A program made the translations under genes and the position numbers. Below, piece after piece: positions 42,647 through 54,960 of a stretch of 64,000 bases of DNA (position 1 is the stretch's first letter; every line of letters starts with the position of its first letter). The stretch spans positions 1,860,001-1,924,000 of the forward strand of contig CM073195.1 of assembly GCA_037042915.1 (NCBI GenBank), read 5' to 3'. The DNA comes from Auricularia sp. M13 (Eukaryota > Basidiomycota > Agaricomycetes > Auriculariales > Auriculariaceae). The notes beneath the pieces were generated by a model. It searched no databases. It was not told the origin of the DNA and worked only from the letters and a program-made list of their open reading frames with translations.

Positions 42647-44927
42647 ATGTCTTCGGAGAAGTACAGGGATTCGCATGCGACGAGCGAGGAGACGTTGACC
42701 GACGTTGTGCTCGCCGGGGACACCAAGCTCGACGCCGAGCACAGGAACCCAGGCGGGGCGCCGATCGAGGACGAGAGTCCTATCGGGCTGGAGGTTGGAT
42801 GGTGGACAGCCGTATTCTTGAGTAGGCTCGCCGCGGGTTTTTTGAACGCTATGCTCACAGATTGTCCGCAGACTTTTCGCAAATGATCGGCACGGGCATC
42901 TTCTGTAAGCGTAGCCCGTTAATGTCGTCCAACCGCCCTGCTGAATAAGAACAGCCACCCCGGCCAGCGTTCTTCGTCAAACCGGCAGCTTCGGGCTTGC
43001 CATGATCTGTGCGTCGTTATTGAGTATGTGTTTGGGTCGAGGACTTACCCAGACTAGTCTGGGTTATTGGCTTCTTCCTCTCCGCTGCCGGATTGTCTTA
43101 CTACACGGAGCTCGCAGCGACGTTTCCGAACCGCGCAGGAGCAGACGTCGCCTACCTCGAGCAAGCGTTCAAACGGCCGAGGTTCCTATTTCCAGTGACA
43201 TTTGCTGTCATCACCATCATTCTGGGCTTCGCATCGTACGCCCATAATGAGATCTGGCTGTTCAACTAGAACTAATGTCTGCAAGGTCTAACGCAATCGT
43301 ATGCGCACAATACATCCTCTTTTCGCGCGGGGACACCGACCCGGACGCATGGAAGATGCGGGGTATCGCCATCGCATGCTATGGCGTGGCCTGTCTGAGT
43401 ACGTCTGTCCAGATCCGGCCCCCCAATCGTTGACTTATGCATGTCCTCCGATAGTCGTCGTTCTGCATAACCGCACCGCGATGTGGATCTCCAACGTCTT
43501 CGCGGCATTCAAGGTCGCGATTCTCGTGCTCATTGTCGTCACGGGATGGGCAGTCCTCGGCGGCGGAACGAGAGTAAAGGATCCCAATAGCCATTTCCGC
43601 AATGGCTTTGTGGGTTCTAAGTACGCACCATCATCGACTGTTATTCGTGCGCTAATCTGCGCCGACAATTCAGCTCTAATGGCAATGCTCTCGCGGGAGC
43701 CCTCATTAACGTCATCTTTAGTTATACTGGCTGGAATAATGGTGGGTCATCATGCAGGCTCTTTGGACGGGTTTCCTGACCAGGCTACCTCAAGCCAACA
43801 ACGTTGCAAATGAGATTAAGAATCCCCTGCGAACTCTCAAATCTGCGGGCCCAACTGCGCTGGGAATTGTCTTCTTCCTGTACTTCTTCGCGAACAGTAA
43901 GCACGGCTACTTCGCAACTCCTCAAAAGGTCTCACTCTTTCATTAGTTGCATACATTGCCGCGGTGCCTATCGACGAAGCTAAGGCTTCCGGCCAACTAC
44001 TCGCGGGAAAGTTCTTCGCAGCTGTGTTTGGGGAGTACGCTGGCCAGCGCGTTCTTCCTGTGTTCGTCGCGCTCTCGGCGTTCGGCAACCTTATTTCTGT
44101 GGCCATCGGCCAGGCGCGCGTCTTCCGCGAGGTCGCCCGGCAGGGCATTTTCCCGTTCAGCGGCTTCTTCGCGAGCACAAAGCCATTCGGGACACCCGCT
44201 GCGCCGATGCTGCTGAAGTTCATCCTGACAAGTATCGTCATCATTGCTCCTCGTGAGTTCGCCTCGCCTGTGCATGCCATATTCATAATATTGAACATCC
44301 CCATAGCGCCAGGCGATGCATTCGAGCTCATTATTTCCATTCAAACATACCCGAACAGGCTGTTCGACCTCGCGCTCGTCATCGGCGTCTACATCATCCG
44401 GCGGCGTCGCGCACGCGCGGGCCAGCCCCCGCCTGCGTTCGTCTCATGGCACATCGCGCTTATTTTCTCCATAGTCGTGAATCTGTTCGTCTTGGTTATG
44501 CCATGGATCCCTCCTGCTCGCGGCGCCGAGCCTTTCTCCTTCCCCTACTGGGTGCCTTGGGTCAGTCCCCAACCTTTACCGTTTCTCTGTTACATTCCCA
44601 TGCTCATCACGACTGCCGCAGGTAACGGGCATCGGCGTGCTCGTGATCTGTGCTACGTACTACGGTGCCTGGATGTTCGTGGCGCCTCGCCTGGGTGGCT
44701 ACAAGATCTATGAACTTGTCGTCAAGCAGACAAACGGCGAGCTGCTCAAGCAGTTCGTCAAAGTGTACAACGACGAGCGCGGTGATGTCTACCGCAGACA
44801 AATCGCGGAGGAACGCGCTGCGGAACGGACTGTAGAGCCCGGCGAATCAGTTCGGGTTGCAGATTCGGGGGACAGAGCGGAGGCCGAGTCTACGAGAGAT
44901 GAGAAAGTGGGCGAGGCGACAGTATAA
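42647..44927 (+). CDS. LAT/APC-family amino-acid permease (Mup1-like)
   Basis: Eleven exons (42647-42821, 42872-42904, 42955-43008, 43058-43235, 43286-43398, 43455-43620, 43674-43741, 43795-43896, 43947-44252, 44307-44560, 44622-44927) give 584 aa. The hydrophilic N-terminus (about 50 residues) leads to TM1 with the helix-breaking substrate motif M-I-G-T-G-I-F-S-T. About twelve hydrophobic helices follow, with F-P-N-R-A-G-A-D-V-A-Y-L-E after TM2 and G-W-N-N-A-N-N-V-A-N-E-I-K in mid-protein, both typical of LAT-type and Mup1-like fungal permeases. The C-terminal tail is long, charged and Glu/Arg-rich. It probably imports amino acids such as methionine at the plasma membrane; the substrate is inferred. 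Confidence 0.88.
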
Positions 44928-45019
44928 CACTGCGTAGAACAGGGCTGCACCGGAAGTCATGTTAATAGGATTGAGGGCATTATATCGTGCATTGTCCAGA
45001 AAATCATGGTACAAGATTA

Positions 45020-45602
45020 TCAATGTTTCTTCTGCGACGCATTGAACTCCGTGATGAACTTGCTGTCCAGGAAGTCCTTTGCGCGCGTGATCTTCCCATT
45101 GACGATAGTGAAAATGAAGATATACTCGTTCGTGCTGGGATAAGTTAGCGTCTTATAATCCAGCGTGAGTATAATGTGGACAGACAATGGTGTGCCGTCT
45201 TTGGCGAATGTGTTGACAGCCTTCGCCTGCAGAAGAAATTTATTACTATCACGAGGGCAAGAAATGAACACAGAATGAACGTACGTGAACGACAACCTGT
45301 CCCGTCGCAGGAGCGTCGATGACCTCCACGGGCTGCATCTATAGCAGAGAGCTCTCAGTGAAATTTGCTGTATAGAGAAGGGAAGTACGCACGTCAACGG
45401 TCCCGCTGGTCGTGATCGTCTCATAGCTCGCAATGATAGCCATGAATTTTGCTTTGTCTACGACCCCGAACCCCGCGCTTGTCGGAAGAATTTCTACCTG
45501 AAGGTCGTCGTCCAGGAGAGCACCGAAGCTCGCAACATCCTTTGCGGCGATCGTGGAGAAGAATTGGCGGGCGACCTCGACGTTGGAAGGTACGGGAGAC
45601 AT
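45020..45602 (-). CDS. SnoaL/NTF2-like cone-fold protein
   Basis: Three exons on the minus strand (45602-45393, 45338-45285, 45226-45020) give 156 aa. The pattern of an N-terminal helix with V-E-V-A-R-Q-F-F-S-T-I, an acidic D-D-D-L-Q-V strand start and C-terminal strands ending in A-K-D-F-L-D-S-K-F is typical of small single-domain SnoaL/NTF2-like proteins. These are isomerases, hydrolases or ligand binders. No signal peptide. The catalytic residues cannot be assigned from sequence. Independent of the neighbouring permease, whose 3' end it faces with only 92 bp between them. Confidence 0.7.
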
Positions 45603-45782
45603 GGCGGGAATGAGGCACAAGATACTAAGATCGAATCTATTTGTACCTTTCGGTGAGTCCTCCTGTCCAGGCTGAGAAAGCAGTTCAGTGATGACCTAAG
45701 TTGCCGGGGTCCGGCAATCTAGCCAGTCAGCTTCGGGCGATTACATAATTACAGCACCGCCGTGAGTACGATGCCGTTCTGT

Positions 45783-46504
45783 TGAGGCTGCCGCCCGTAT
45801 CCGTACAAAACGGGTATACGGGTCCGCACCCGTACCATCGAGGCTGCATGTACTGTACAGTACCATTACGACCATTTGTTCATCTTATCGAAAAAATCTT
45901 ATCTGATGGAGCTCCGATAAGTAATCGGAGGCGATTTATGGTATTTAACCTTTTTCTCGGAGGCCAGCGTTACACGTTACACTGAACATATGGTCGTAAT
46001 GGTACAGTAGCCTGGGACGGCCGTTTGTCGACGGCCGTACGCCCGTGTAGACGGGTTACGGGCATTTCTGGTGGTCTTACGTGCTACTGTGAGTCTGAAA
46101 CCACCTGCAAGACTGTCCTTGGTGTGTTCCGTGCGACATATAGTATATTGATTCTAAGGTCAACTTACAGTCAGCCTCTCGCGAGAAACGGTCAGCCAGC
46201 CTGCCCGGAGGTAAATGCGGCCTTCCCACGCTGCCAAAGATGTTCTGAGCGACTCTCCAGGCCTGTGGTTGAGGTGTTCCAGCGACTGAGAGCATCCTAA
46301 ATGAAATATTTATGAGTTATTCTCTTCATTCTTCTATCATGCTGCCTGAGAAATTGCTTCCGCGGTGCCTGCCACCCAGAATACGGGCTCAACCCGTATA
46401 CGGCCGTACGGGAACCGTCCCCGAACCGTCAGAGCTGCCTCGCAGCAATTGTACGGTCCGTTTCTGTACGGCCGTACCCGCAACGGGTACGGGTGGCAGC
46501 CCTA
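45783..46504. mobile_element. Candidate non-autonomous hAT-like element hosting MITE B
   Basis: The two ends are imperfect inverted repeats (left TGAGGCTGCCGCCCGTATCC, right end complement TAGGGCTGCCACCCGTACCC). Both subterminal regions are dense in CCCGTAC/GTACGGG palindromes, a style seen in fungal hAT-like non-autonomous elements. There is no ORF. I could not find a matching 8-bp target duplication, so the boundaries are tentative. A MITE related to copy A is nested inside. Confidence 0.45.
45853..46007 (-). mobile_element. 155-bp MITE, copy B (inverted relative to copy A)
   Basis: Ends are inverted repeats sharing TACCATTACGACCAT exactly (45861-45875 and complement 45990-46004), flanked by TA. 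Internal blocks (ttatcg(a/g)agctc, cgtaac(a/g)ctg(a/g)cctc) align with copy A when reversed, which shows a common family despite clear divergence. Confidence 0.65.
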
Positions 46505-46846
46505 GAACTTCTGTTCTCGGCAACCGCGCGCACTGAACAACATGATCGGTCAAAACTCGACACCAGAATGCGTACCGGGGCTCCCTAACTCTTGCAAACG
46601 GGAAATCCGCGAGTCATAAGGAAACACACACATCATTAGAGTCCGACATAAGTACTGAACAATGCAACAGGCCAGAAAAGTAAGCGAGCGAGTAAGTGAC
46701 GGTGTCCCGAGCCAATAATATGCAAAGAGCGACGACACGTCTAGGAGTTATATTGCGACTGTCCGAGATCCATCCTACCACGCGTCCACAGTCCGAGGGA
46801 TAAATGTCTATCCACCCACGAAAGCTTTTCATCAAGAACGCACAAC
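46505..46846. other. 3' flank of the GH5 gene
   Basis: 340 bp without a supported gene; probable 3' UTR of the minus-strand GH5 gene. Confidence 0.35.
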
Positions 46847-49453
46847 TCAGCAGATGGGGTTCGGCGGGGTGTCGCCAGGGTTCCACGGGTCGGGGTACTT
46901 GCAGTCGGCGATCGGGACAATGCCTGGTGCGTTGTCTTTCGGGTTCGCCCATCCGGTCGCAGTGACCTTCGCCGGCGGCGGGAACGTCGGCAGCGGGAGA
47001 GTTGGGATGGGGGCCGTCGCGGTGTACGTCGGCACCGGCAAGTTGTTGATCGTCATGAGCTCCGCGGGGGGCCAGTCGAGGCCCTGCGTCGCCTCCGGCG
47101 CGATAACGCCGGCGCCAGCGCCACCCGTCTGCCACGGCTGCAGCTCGCCGACGTAGTACTGGTCGGGTTGCACCTGCACGCCGAGCCGCGCGCACTCGCC
47201 CGCAGCCTCGCGCGGGTCCGTAGGCATCCAGCCCTCCTGGAGGCCGAGCTGGTACGACCACATCGGCGCGCCGACCAGGCCAGTGTTCTTAGATACGCCA
47301 GTCTTCCACGTCCTGCGAAGTCCCAACGAACGCCACACATCAGTGAAATGCTGTGGAGCAGTGTAGATAAACCGACCAAAAGAAGAAGTTGCCAAGCGCG
47401 TCCATGTGCGCCCTCGCAAGGCTCTTGAATTGCTCCTTGAGCTCTGGCGTCCACTTGGTATAGTCGTTCCATTGCTGGTCGCAGTTTGTGGTCTTGGGCG
47501 CGTCACGGAGACCCCAGATGTACTGCAATGTGTTGAGCAAAGAAGTCTCAAGATCAGCAGCGTAGGTGCACACCTGGCCGCAGTCGTTGAACCCGAGGGA
47601 CCACTCGCCAGCAATAGTCATGCCGAACGTATTCATAGACGCATTGACCGGGACACCCCACGTGCCGCAGGGAAGCGGCGGGAACTTGTCAATCGAGGGG
47701 TTGTCTTGGCCGCCGAACGTGAAGTACGGGTGCGTGTCGAGGATGAGGCGGTCAGCGCCGTGCAGGAAGTCCTTCCAGTTGCTGATCGGCTCGAAATGGT
47801 CGTGGATTGCAATGTAGGGCCCCTTGCCTTCACCGATGCCTGTGATCTCGCGGATCATCCTGTACGCCTCAAGGTAGCTGTAGCAATAATTGAGCGCAAA
47901 ATTCGAACGTATACGTCCCGCGACCTACAAAGCGTGCATCGTGGTCTGAATCTGTCCCTGCGGCTCGTTGACGATCGAGAAGATAGGAACGAGATTCTTG
48001 AACCTAGCCCAAGTCAGTCAACGATTTCACGTTGAGCGAAGCACGCACTCGTCAGTCGAAATCAACTCTGCCAGCGCGCGCAAGAAGTTCATCGAGCGCT
48101 GAGTGTTTGCGTAGCCCATGACGCTCCCCAACCACGCGACATAACCCTTCTTTCCGGAGTGATTCAGGCCGTTTTGGCTGCCCGGCATGGTGTGCACGTC
48201 GAGGTTAATGCGGATGCCGTATTTGCGTGCCCATTTGAACGCCTTTAGGGTGTAGTTCCAGGCAACATCAGGCAGGAACGGCTGCACGAGACCGATCAGT
48301 TAGCCGGTGTATGGAAGTAGGTACGCCAGGGTAACTTGCCTCGCCCTCCAATGTGCCGAACGCGTTGAAAGGAATGGGCAACCGAATCCAGTTAAGGCCC
48401 GCGCCAGCGATTTGGGCAAAGTCCTCCTCGGTCTAATTTGGGAACTGTCAGTGGCCCACATGACGGTGGCAGCATGCTGCATGTACGCACAATGAAGGTG
48501 CGGTAATGGTCCTCCATCTGCTTGATGCCACCACCAGCAGTATCATTGCGCATAGCAATGCTGAGCGTCCACTCGTCGCCGTTAACATTGGGATCGTCAT
48601 AGTACTTCTCGTATAACGCCGGAACAATGAATGGCTCCGGCACAAGCCAGCCACTGTGCAGTCCTGTCAGCGCCTTGCAGTGTAAGGGAAAGGGTTCACA
48701 AACCCGAGGTTCACGCTGCGATGCAGTGAGTTACAACAAGCCAAGAAGGCGCGGCGTGCCCAGGAACACGCACCCGAAGATCTTGTCCTTGCCGAACTTC
48801 CAGCTCTCGTTGAGCGCCGGCGTCCAAGACTGCGCCTTGGCACCGTCGTTGTAAGGGTTGACAGGGTCGTCGATGAACCAGCCGCCGAACTGGTTCTTGT
48901 AGGTGAACTTCTTGCCATCCTCGGTCGTGACCTCCGTGCCATCCTTGCCGACGACCAGCCGGACATTCGAGCTCGAGCTGTTGTTCTTGCCGCCGGAGGA
49001 ACCGCCGTTCTTATCATTGTGCGGCTTGATCGCAGCGAAGTAGACGACAACGGCGACGATGATAACGAGCAGGATAATGCCGCCGACAATAAGAAAAATC
49101 ATGCGTTTCCGCGATTTGCGGGGCACTGGTGCGCCTGACCAAGCGGGGGGCGCCTTGTCGGTATACTGGTTCAGGCCGTCCCGCGACGCGGCGTATTGGT
49201 TGAGCCCGTCCCGCGACGCGCCATAGTTGTACGAGAGCTCGTCCTGCGACTGCATCGGGGTGTACGCCGTGTCGTCGTGATAGGGCACGGGCTTGATGAG
49301 CGGGCTCTGCTGCATGGGCGCGATGACCGTGTGGTCGGACCAGCCGGAGTCCGTGCGCTGGTGGGTGGGGCGTGGGGGATACCGATACGCGTCTCCGGGC
49401 TGGAGGTGCTGCCCGACGTCCTCAAGCGACGGGTTATAAGAATGGTGCGCCAT
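46847..49453 (-). CDS. Membrane-anchored GH5 exo-beta-1,3-glucanase (ExgD-like)
   Basis: Nine exons on the minus strand (49453-48774, 48715-48704, 48653-48491, 48432-48340, 48281-48049, 48003-47929, 47877-47574, 47522-47377, 47312-46847) give 723 aa. An N-terminal cytosolic tail with a duplicated A-S-R-D-G-L-N-Q-Y leads to one transmembrane helix at residues 118-141, so the enzyme faces the wall side. GH5_9 marks: G-V-N-L-G-G-W-L-V, the acid/base Glu in S-I-V-N-E-P-Q-G and the nucleophile Glu in T-I-A-G-E-W-S. A Pro/Thr-rich C-terminal tail follows. It trims wall beta-1,3-glucan. Exon 2 is 12 nt, and intron 4 has a GC donor (gag|gcaagt). Confidence 0.92.
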
Positions 49454-50029
49454 GGTGGCGGCCGAGTTGAAAGAAGGATGTGAGCGGCGCCGGAGCGTTG
49501 CGGCTTGCTTGGTGTTGGCGAGATTCGGCGAACACAGCCGCCGCACCGCCTAAGGTCCGTCATCAATCTCGCGTGACAACGGACCGGAAGCAAGCAGCTT
49601 CGCAGTATCCCAGCCATGCCTCTCTCGTCCTGCACGTCGGCTATTTCCTCATATAAACCCTTTTCTTCCCTGGGGAGGGACGTCAGTTGTCTCTGGCAGT
49701 GTGCTCGTGTACATGAAGCAATTCGGCACAGTCGGCTCGTGTTCTTCCGCAGCTCGGTGGCTTTGTTCACCGAGCACCACTGATGTACAAGAATAGCTTG
49801 CTTCGATCATTCCCAGATACAGCTGGCGCGCGCTCACCGTCTTCAAATAGGGGACGATGATACAAAAACTCCTACTCTCCTCGTGAACCGTCTCAACCTC
49901 ACTGCCGCCGAACAGCTTCCCGAGAACGCAGTCTATTTACAACTTGTGTACATGAAACACGAGAACTGGTATTTAAAGAGATACATTTGGGCAGACGTGT
50001 ATCACCTTGGGTATGTTCCACCGGTAGCC
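49454..50029. other. Promoter region of the GH5 gene
   Basis: About 575 bp between the GH5 start and the 3' end of the Zn2Cys6 gene. No further gene is supported. Confidence 0.4.
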
Positions 50030-52871
50030 CTATATGCCATTTGGGTTGTGCCACTGTTCCATGGACTCATGTGGGAACGGCGGGTAGGCCAGCATGTCGT
50101 TCATATCGCCAAACGCATTGAAATCGTGTCCTTCGCCTATGCCTGAGGACGAGGGCGTGGGGAACCAGTCCATTGAATTGGCAGACGAAGGAGGCAAGCC
50201 CTGGTTGACTCCCTGTCCGAGACCGGCGGTGTCAAGCTGTGGCAAGAACGGCATCACGTGCTGCTCGCTCAACGCGGGCGAAAACACGGAGGGATCCATA
50301 GCTCCCATCGGCCAAACAGCGCTCGCAGTCGAAGGGACGCCCGGCGAGATAGGGCTCCTCATGTCACCCGGAGGACCCTGCGCCGGAACGGGTTGCATGC
50401 CCGGCTGCCTTAGGTTGTTTCTTCCGGTGTCACGTGAGCACGCAACGCGGAGTGCGAAGGAATATGACTATGACTAACCGTTCGTTGAGGTCGTTCTGGA
50501 GCTTGGCGGCATAGTCCTTGGCGCATTGCCACGTATGGGCGATCTCTCCGAGCGCGCGCACGAAGAAGTCCGCGTTCGAAAGCGCCGCCTCACGCTGTTT
50601 ACGCGTCACAGTCGGGATGTCGCACAGCCCAAGAGACGCGCGGCCCGTTGCGAAGGTCGCCTGCGCGAGGACCAAGGGCGAGAACGAGAGCGATTGAACG
50701 CTGTCCCGATACGAGGACAGCATCCGGACAATCTTTCCTATGGCGTCTTGCACATGCTAGGTAGGGTTCAGGAGAGTCAGTGCCACATACAATCCTACTA
50801 GGGAAATGCGGTGCACAGACCTTGCGACAGTCGGGGTTGTCGGCAGCGAACCGTTCGTTCAGGTGGATGATGTACCACCTGTGCACAATGTGCAGGACGA
50901 GAACGTGATGGTTGTCCACTCGTTTCTTCTGCGTCAGTTGCAGGCCTCCTGGCAGATTGCTTGCCCACGTCATGAGCTGTGCGCTAGTATTCAATGAGCA
51001 TGTGCCTTGGGCGAATAACAGCAGCATACTGTAGTCCAGAGATATCCGAAGGTGTAGGAGTTTGCCCGTTCGTCAATCTGCAAACTGGTGAGAAAGGAGA
51101 TTGAACGATCAAGGACGAACAACAGCGTACGCCTGAATCATAAAGCCAGCAAGCCTTCCGAGATAAACACCTTGAATGAACAGCTGACTCAGACCCTCGT
51201 TTTTCCCAAATTGTCCAACAATAGGAATATTGTTCGGATGCGGCGGAATAATGGGCATGGTTTGTTGGAGAACGGCAATCTGGATATCCTGAAAAAAAGC
51301 GTCCACTCTCAGTATTCGCCGTCGAGATAATGAGTGCGCTGCGTACCTGGATGACGGTGGTATAATAGCACCAGGAGAGGTTGCGGTTCGTTTCGCTTGC
51401 TAACCCTTCGCGCATGGACGAGCACATTCCGGCTGCAGTTGGATCAGATTTAAAACCAGGCTCAGTAAAGTCCGGAGAAAAACAAACCCGATTTGGCCTG
51501 AGCGAGTGTTTCTTTGAGGTATTCGAGAGCAGTCTCCGTCTGCCCGATACCCATGTAGAAATGAGACAGCGCTGCATAGGTCTGGATGACAGCGATTGGA
51601 TGACCGATCCCGGCGCTCGCTCTGGCGCTGTTGAGAAACTCAATCCTAACTGACGGATCAGAGAGCCAGGACCCGGGTACGAATGAGGTCGCCTCGGCGA
51701 GGATGACATTGTGCAGGGCTCCGGAGTAGTGAGGGAGATGAGGCTCATTCCCGGTCGTGGAGAGAGCAGCTCTCATGCTTTCCAGGAAATAATCCTGGAT
51801 GACCCGCAGATTCCACGGTGCGCTGTACTTGAAGTAGCGGTCCAAGAGGTCATCATGTTCTTCACGCGTGAGCGGCGGCTGGTGCGTCTTGACTGCCATT
51901 GGGAGATGCCGGTTCCATTCGCAGGGGCAAGGCGTGCTCGCGAAATTACTGAGCTGATGACTCTCTGCCACGTCACTAGGGGGAGAGAGCTGGTCGGGTG
52001 AAACAGTCAGGACCGGCGGTACAGAGAGCGTTGAACTGAACGAAAAGGAGCTCCTTCCCGACGAGGGGTGCGAGTGTGAACTATAAGCGCGGAGACTGTC
52101 AAAGGAGTCCTGTGGTAGGCTCATGAGTAAAACGGCGGCTATAACGGACGGGAACATGCGCACGACGTCCTCGGTGTCGGAGACGGCAGAGCCGTACATG
52201 TCGTCCATTCCCGTGCTCCCCTGCCTGCGCGATGCTCCGTTAAAAGGCACATCGAGGAAGGTCTTATAATTTGAGGCTTGACCGGATGATGACATGTCAG
52301 TCTCGGGCGACAATCCGCCTCCCACAGTGTCGAAGTGCGCGCCGGTTGCAGTCGGCGCCGATGCCCGCCTAAGGAGAGGAGGGATCCGGAGTGGTGGTGG
52401 AGTCGTAGCAAATTCACTCTGCTTCGCCACAGATTCGCCTTGGGAAATGAGGTCGTTGGGATTGATTCCTAGCGTTATAAGCGCTGCGCGAAACTTCTCG
52501 TTTTCTTCAAGAAGATGATCATTGTGACGACGCAGAGCACTGTGCGCCTCGGCTGTAGGCGGCTTCCTCCCATCCTGAATAGGAGACCATACACACTGCG
52601 AGAAGATTGGATACGGATACCAGCTTTTGAGATGACGTACCTCTTTGCCAGCGTTGGCACACGACGAACAGGGCCTGCCGTTCTCTGGTCGCTCAGGATC
52701 ACAGCGAATTTTACTGATGAATACGTGAGCATCCAGAAGAACCGATAGATACTGCCACACGAACCGCTGTCTGCATCCAAGGCAGGCCTGAGATGTGTGT
52801 CGGTCGTGGCGGCCGCGACCGCCTGGCTCTCGGCCCGAAGGGGCTGACTGCCTGCGGCTGTGGGTAGACAT
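50030..52871 (-). CDS. Zn2Cys6 fungal transcription factor
   Basis: DNA-binding regulator. Exons resolved on the minus strand: 52871-52765, 52713-52641, 52595-51488, 51432-51347, from 51288 (end unresolved near 51130), one ending 50821, 50756-50479, 50420-50030. The first three build the binuclear cluster C-x2-C-x6-C-x10-C-x2-C-x6-C, starting C-L-G-C-R-Q-R-K-I-R-C, followed by a short coiled-coil (H-N-D-H-L-L-E-E-N-E-K). A long Ser/Pro-rich region leads to a fungal-trans-like helical middle domain and a Gln/Pro/Met-rich C-terminus that looks like an activation domain. The splice between 51150 and 51000 is not settled; a 102-nt intron 51130-51029 is one frame-consistent solution. Target genes unknown. 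Confidence 0.82.
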
Positions 52872-53923
52872 ATCTTGGCTACGAAATATCAAGAACCACG
52901 CCTTTGCGCCCCTTTATACACTGCTGGCATGCTGCATAAATCCGAACGATCTTTGCACAGGGCACGGCAGCCTCATTTTCCGCGGTAATAGCGGCAGATG
53001 TTCCCGGACTTCTTCAACGGACGGATCCTCCGTAGCATACGCCCAGAGGCATCCGAAGTGAGCGTAACAGTGGCGCAAATGCGCGGGATAGAAACGAGGC
53101 AGCTGGCCGGAGTTCAAACATCACCACCGCTTTTCTACTCCCGTCAGTTGACCTGAACCGTTACTTTTCTTTTCCCCGCAAACAGTCTACTAATCCATGT
53201 CAGGATATGGAATAATTTCAGCCAGAAAAATCCTCTAGAGTGACCTCCAAGTGAGTCAGCACAAGTAATCTACTGTTCTATGTTGGTTCCACGGGAAACC
53301 ACGTCCGTTGGCAGGTCCCTCCGACCCAGATCCCGTCGGTAACCTGAGCTAATGGATCTTGTCTTCCCCCAGTCCCGCGGTGTCGATTTATGCGCCGCCC
53401 AGCTGAGTCCCGGAGACACTTTATAAGCTATGGCTCACTGCCTCGCCGCCTCTGTACTTCCGGCCAACAGGGCCGTGGCACCCGCACTTCCTAACGTTTC
53501 CGGGCGCTGCATCACCAGCTTTTAGTGATCGGGCATTCCTCGCCGCGGCATTGCCTCACCTGCATCCATCTGCATCAGCATTCCCATGCTGCCCTAGTAG
53601 AAGCCGCGCCGACGGGTCGACTGACAATCTGTTCTCGCTCGAATGCACGTGTACATTCGTACGGCGCCAGGCCCAGGTAAAATGTACATTACAACAACGG
53701 TTGTCCAAAGCCTATCGTAGCCAAATACGAGCTGACAGCACTCTCTGGCAATAATACCCACGGATGGTAAGGTCATCACTAGATCATATCCATCTCATAA
53801 AGACCGGTGGGAGGCCGCAGCGGTCGGTCGACTTCCTGCGGAAGGTCATGCTCGCGTTCCTCCACACTGCGTACCCGAGTCGATCGCAAGTTCAGTCCGT
53901 CGATCCGAGCCAATTGGGCAAAC
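52872..53923. other. Intergenic region, promoter of the Zn2Cys6 gene
   Basis: About 1.05 kb. A plus-strand TTTATAAG word near 53421 is the only promoter-like sign. No gene supported. Confidence 0.35.
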
Positions 53924-54960
53924 TCACCCAGCATTGGTACCAGAATACGGATCCACTGTCGAGATATCCGGTGGGTTCCACGCGGCGGACCGTATCGAGA
54001 TTATCAAACGCGTGCCGCCGATCGAGCTCGCAGCATCGACGATTCTGCGCGTACAATATCGGCCGCGCGCCTCAGTCGAACTCTCCGCTTGACAATGGCA
54101 TGCGTACCCAGATATCGCGACGCCGGGAAATTGCTGAGTTTCCATTTTAGCTGTGTATGCGACATCTGAGCGAGTTCCGTACCGGCTTCACCGCGAACAT
54201 AATCGCGTTGAGTGCCACCGTCGACACCACACTACATCTTTTCAGGAGAAACGTTCAAAGCCGGGGGTGAGGAGGCACTTACAATACGAAGTAGATCATA
54301 GAGTCGCGAACCATGAGCCGTAGCAGGCTGGTACCACGATGCCAGGTCGGCACGGGTTCCTGCAGGAGCTTCACAGCAGCGAGTGCAGCCAGGTACGATT
54401 CGAATACCAGGGCTACAGCGATCCATTTCATCAATATTACCGAGTCCACTCTGCACTTGTGAGACGCACCGGGAATCCAGACCATCCAGATATGCGGCTC
54501 GTGCGTCCCGTAGCAAGACCCGATGACCCAATCCGGTGCAGTCATATCTGAACAGGCGAAGTAAATGACAGGTTGTGAAGGTCCAGGAACAAGAAAGACA
54601 GAGGGAGAGCGTACATTGTCCGTCGTTCAGGAGCTTCACCATGAGCACCACCGTCGTCCCGATTTCGAGCAGGAACATGCCGCCGTTGAAGTACAGCAGC
54701 CTGCGACTCCGCTCGTACATCGCGTAGATGCGAAGCTGTAATATCACTGCCAGTGGCGGGTTTTTGAGTGCGAAATGTACAGTAGATGGATGGGAGGAGC
54801 GTACTCTGCACGATGACGATGATCGCGACGATGCCGAACCCAGAGAATATCGGGTCCCAGAAGCACACCTGCCAATGCAGCGCCTTAGCGGCTTTCAGAA
54901 TGCGCGTCTGGTATTCGTGGCTTTACACTTCGGGGGAGACTCGATTTGATAGTCATGTAC
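53924..54960 (-). CDS. DUF6533-like multi-pass membrane protein (ends unresolved)
   Basis: Minus-strand exons can be chained: a helix ending I-V-A-I-I-V-I (to 54812), then 54735 onward with L-R-I-Y-A-M-Y-E-R-S-R and a second helix, then C-Y-G-T-H-E-P-H-I-W, then F-E-S-Y-L-A-A-L-A-A-V-K, M-V-R-D-S-M-I-Y-F-V-L and C-S-V-V-S-T-V-A-L-N-A-I-M-F. This is the order of helices in the large DUF6533 family of Agaricomycete membrane proteins (function unknown). A further block, G-G-T-R-L-I-I-S-I-R, near 53980 looks like the last helix region. I could not fix the N-terminal exon, where an in-frame stop appears near 54930, nor the last junctions. The gene may be intact with unusual splicing or a decaying copy. 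Confidence 0.5.

Noticed and set aside
45775-46512. 8-bp target duplication for the candidate CCCGTAC-rich element
   Set aside because: The flanking octamers (cgttctgt and gaacttct) do not match; a shifted near-match exists but needs unequal ends, so I do not claim it.
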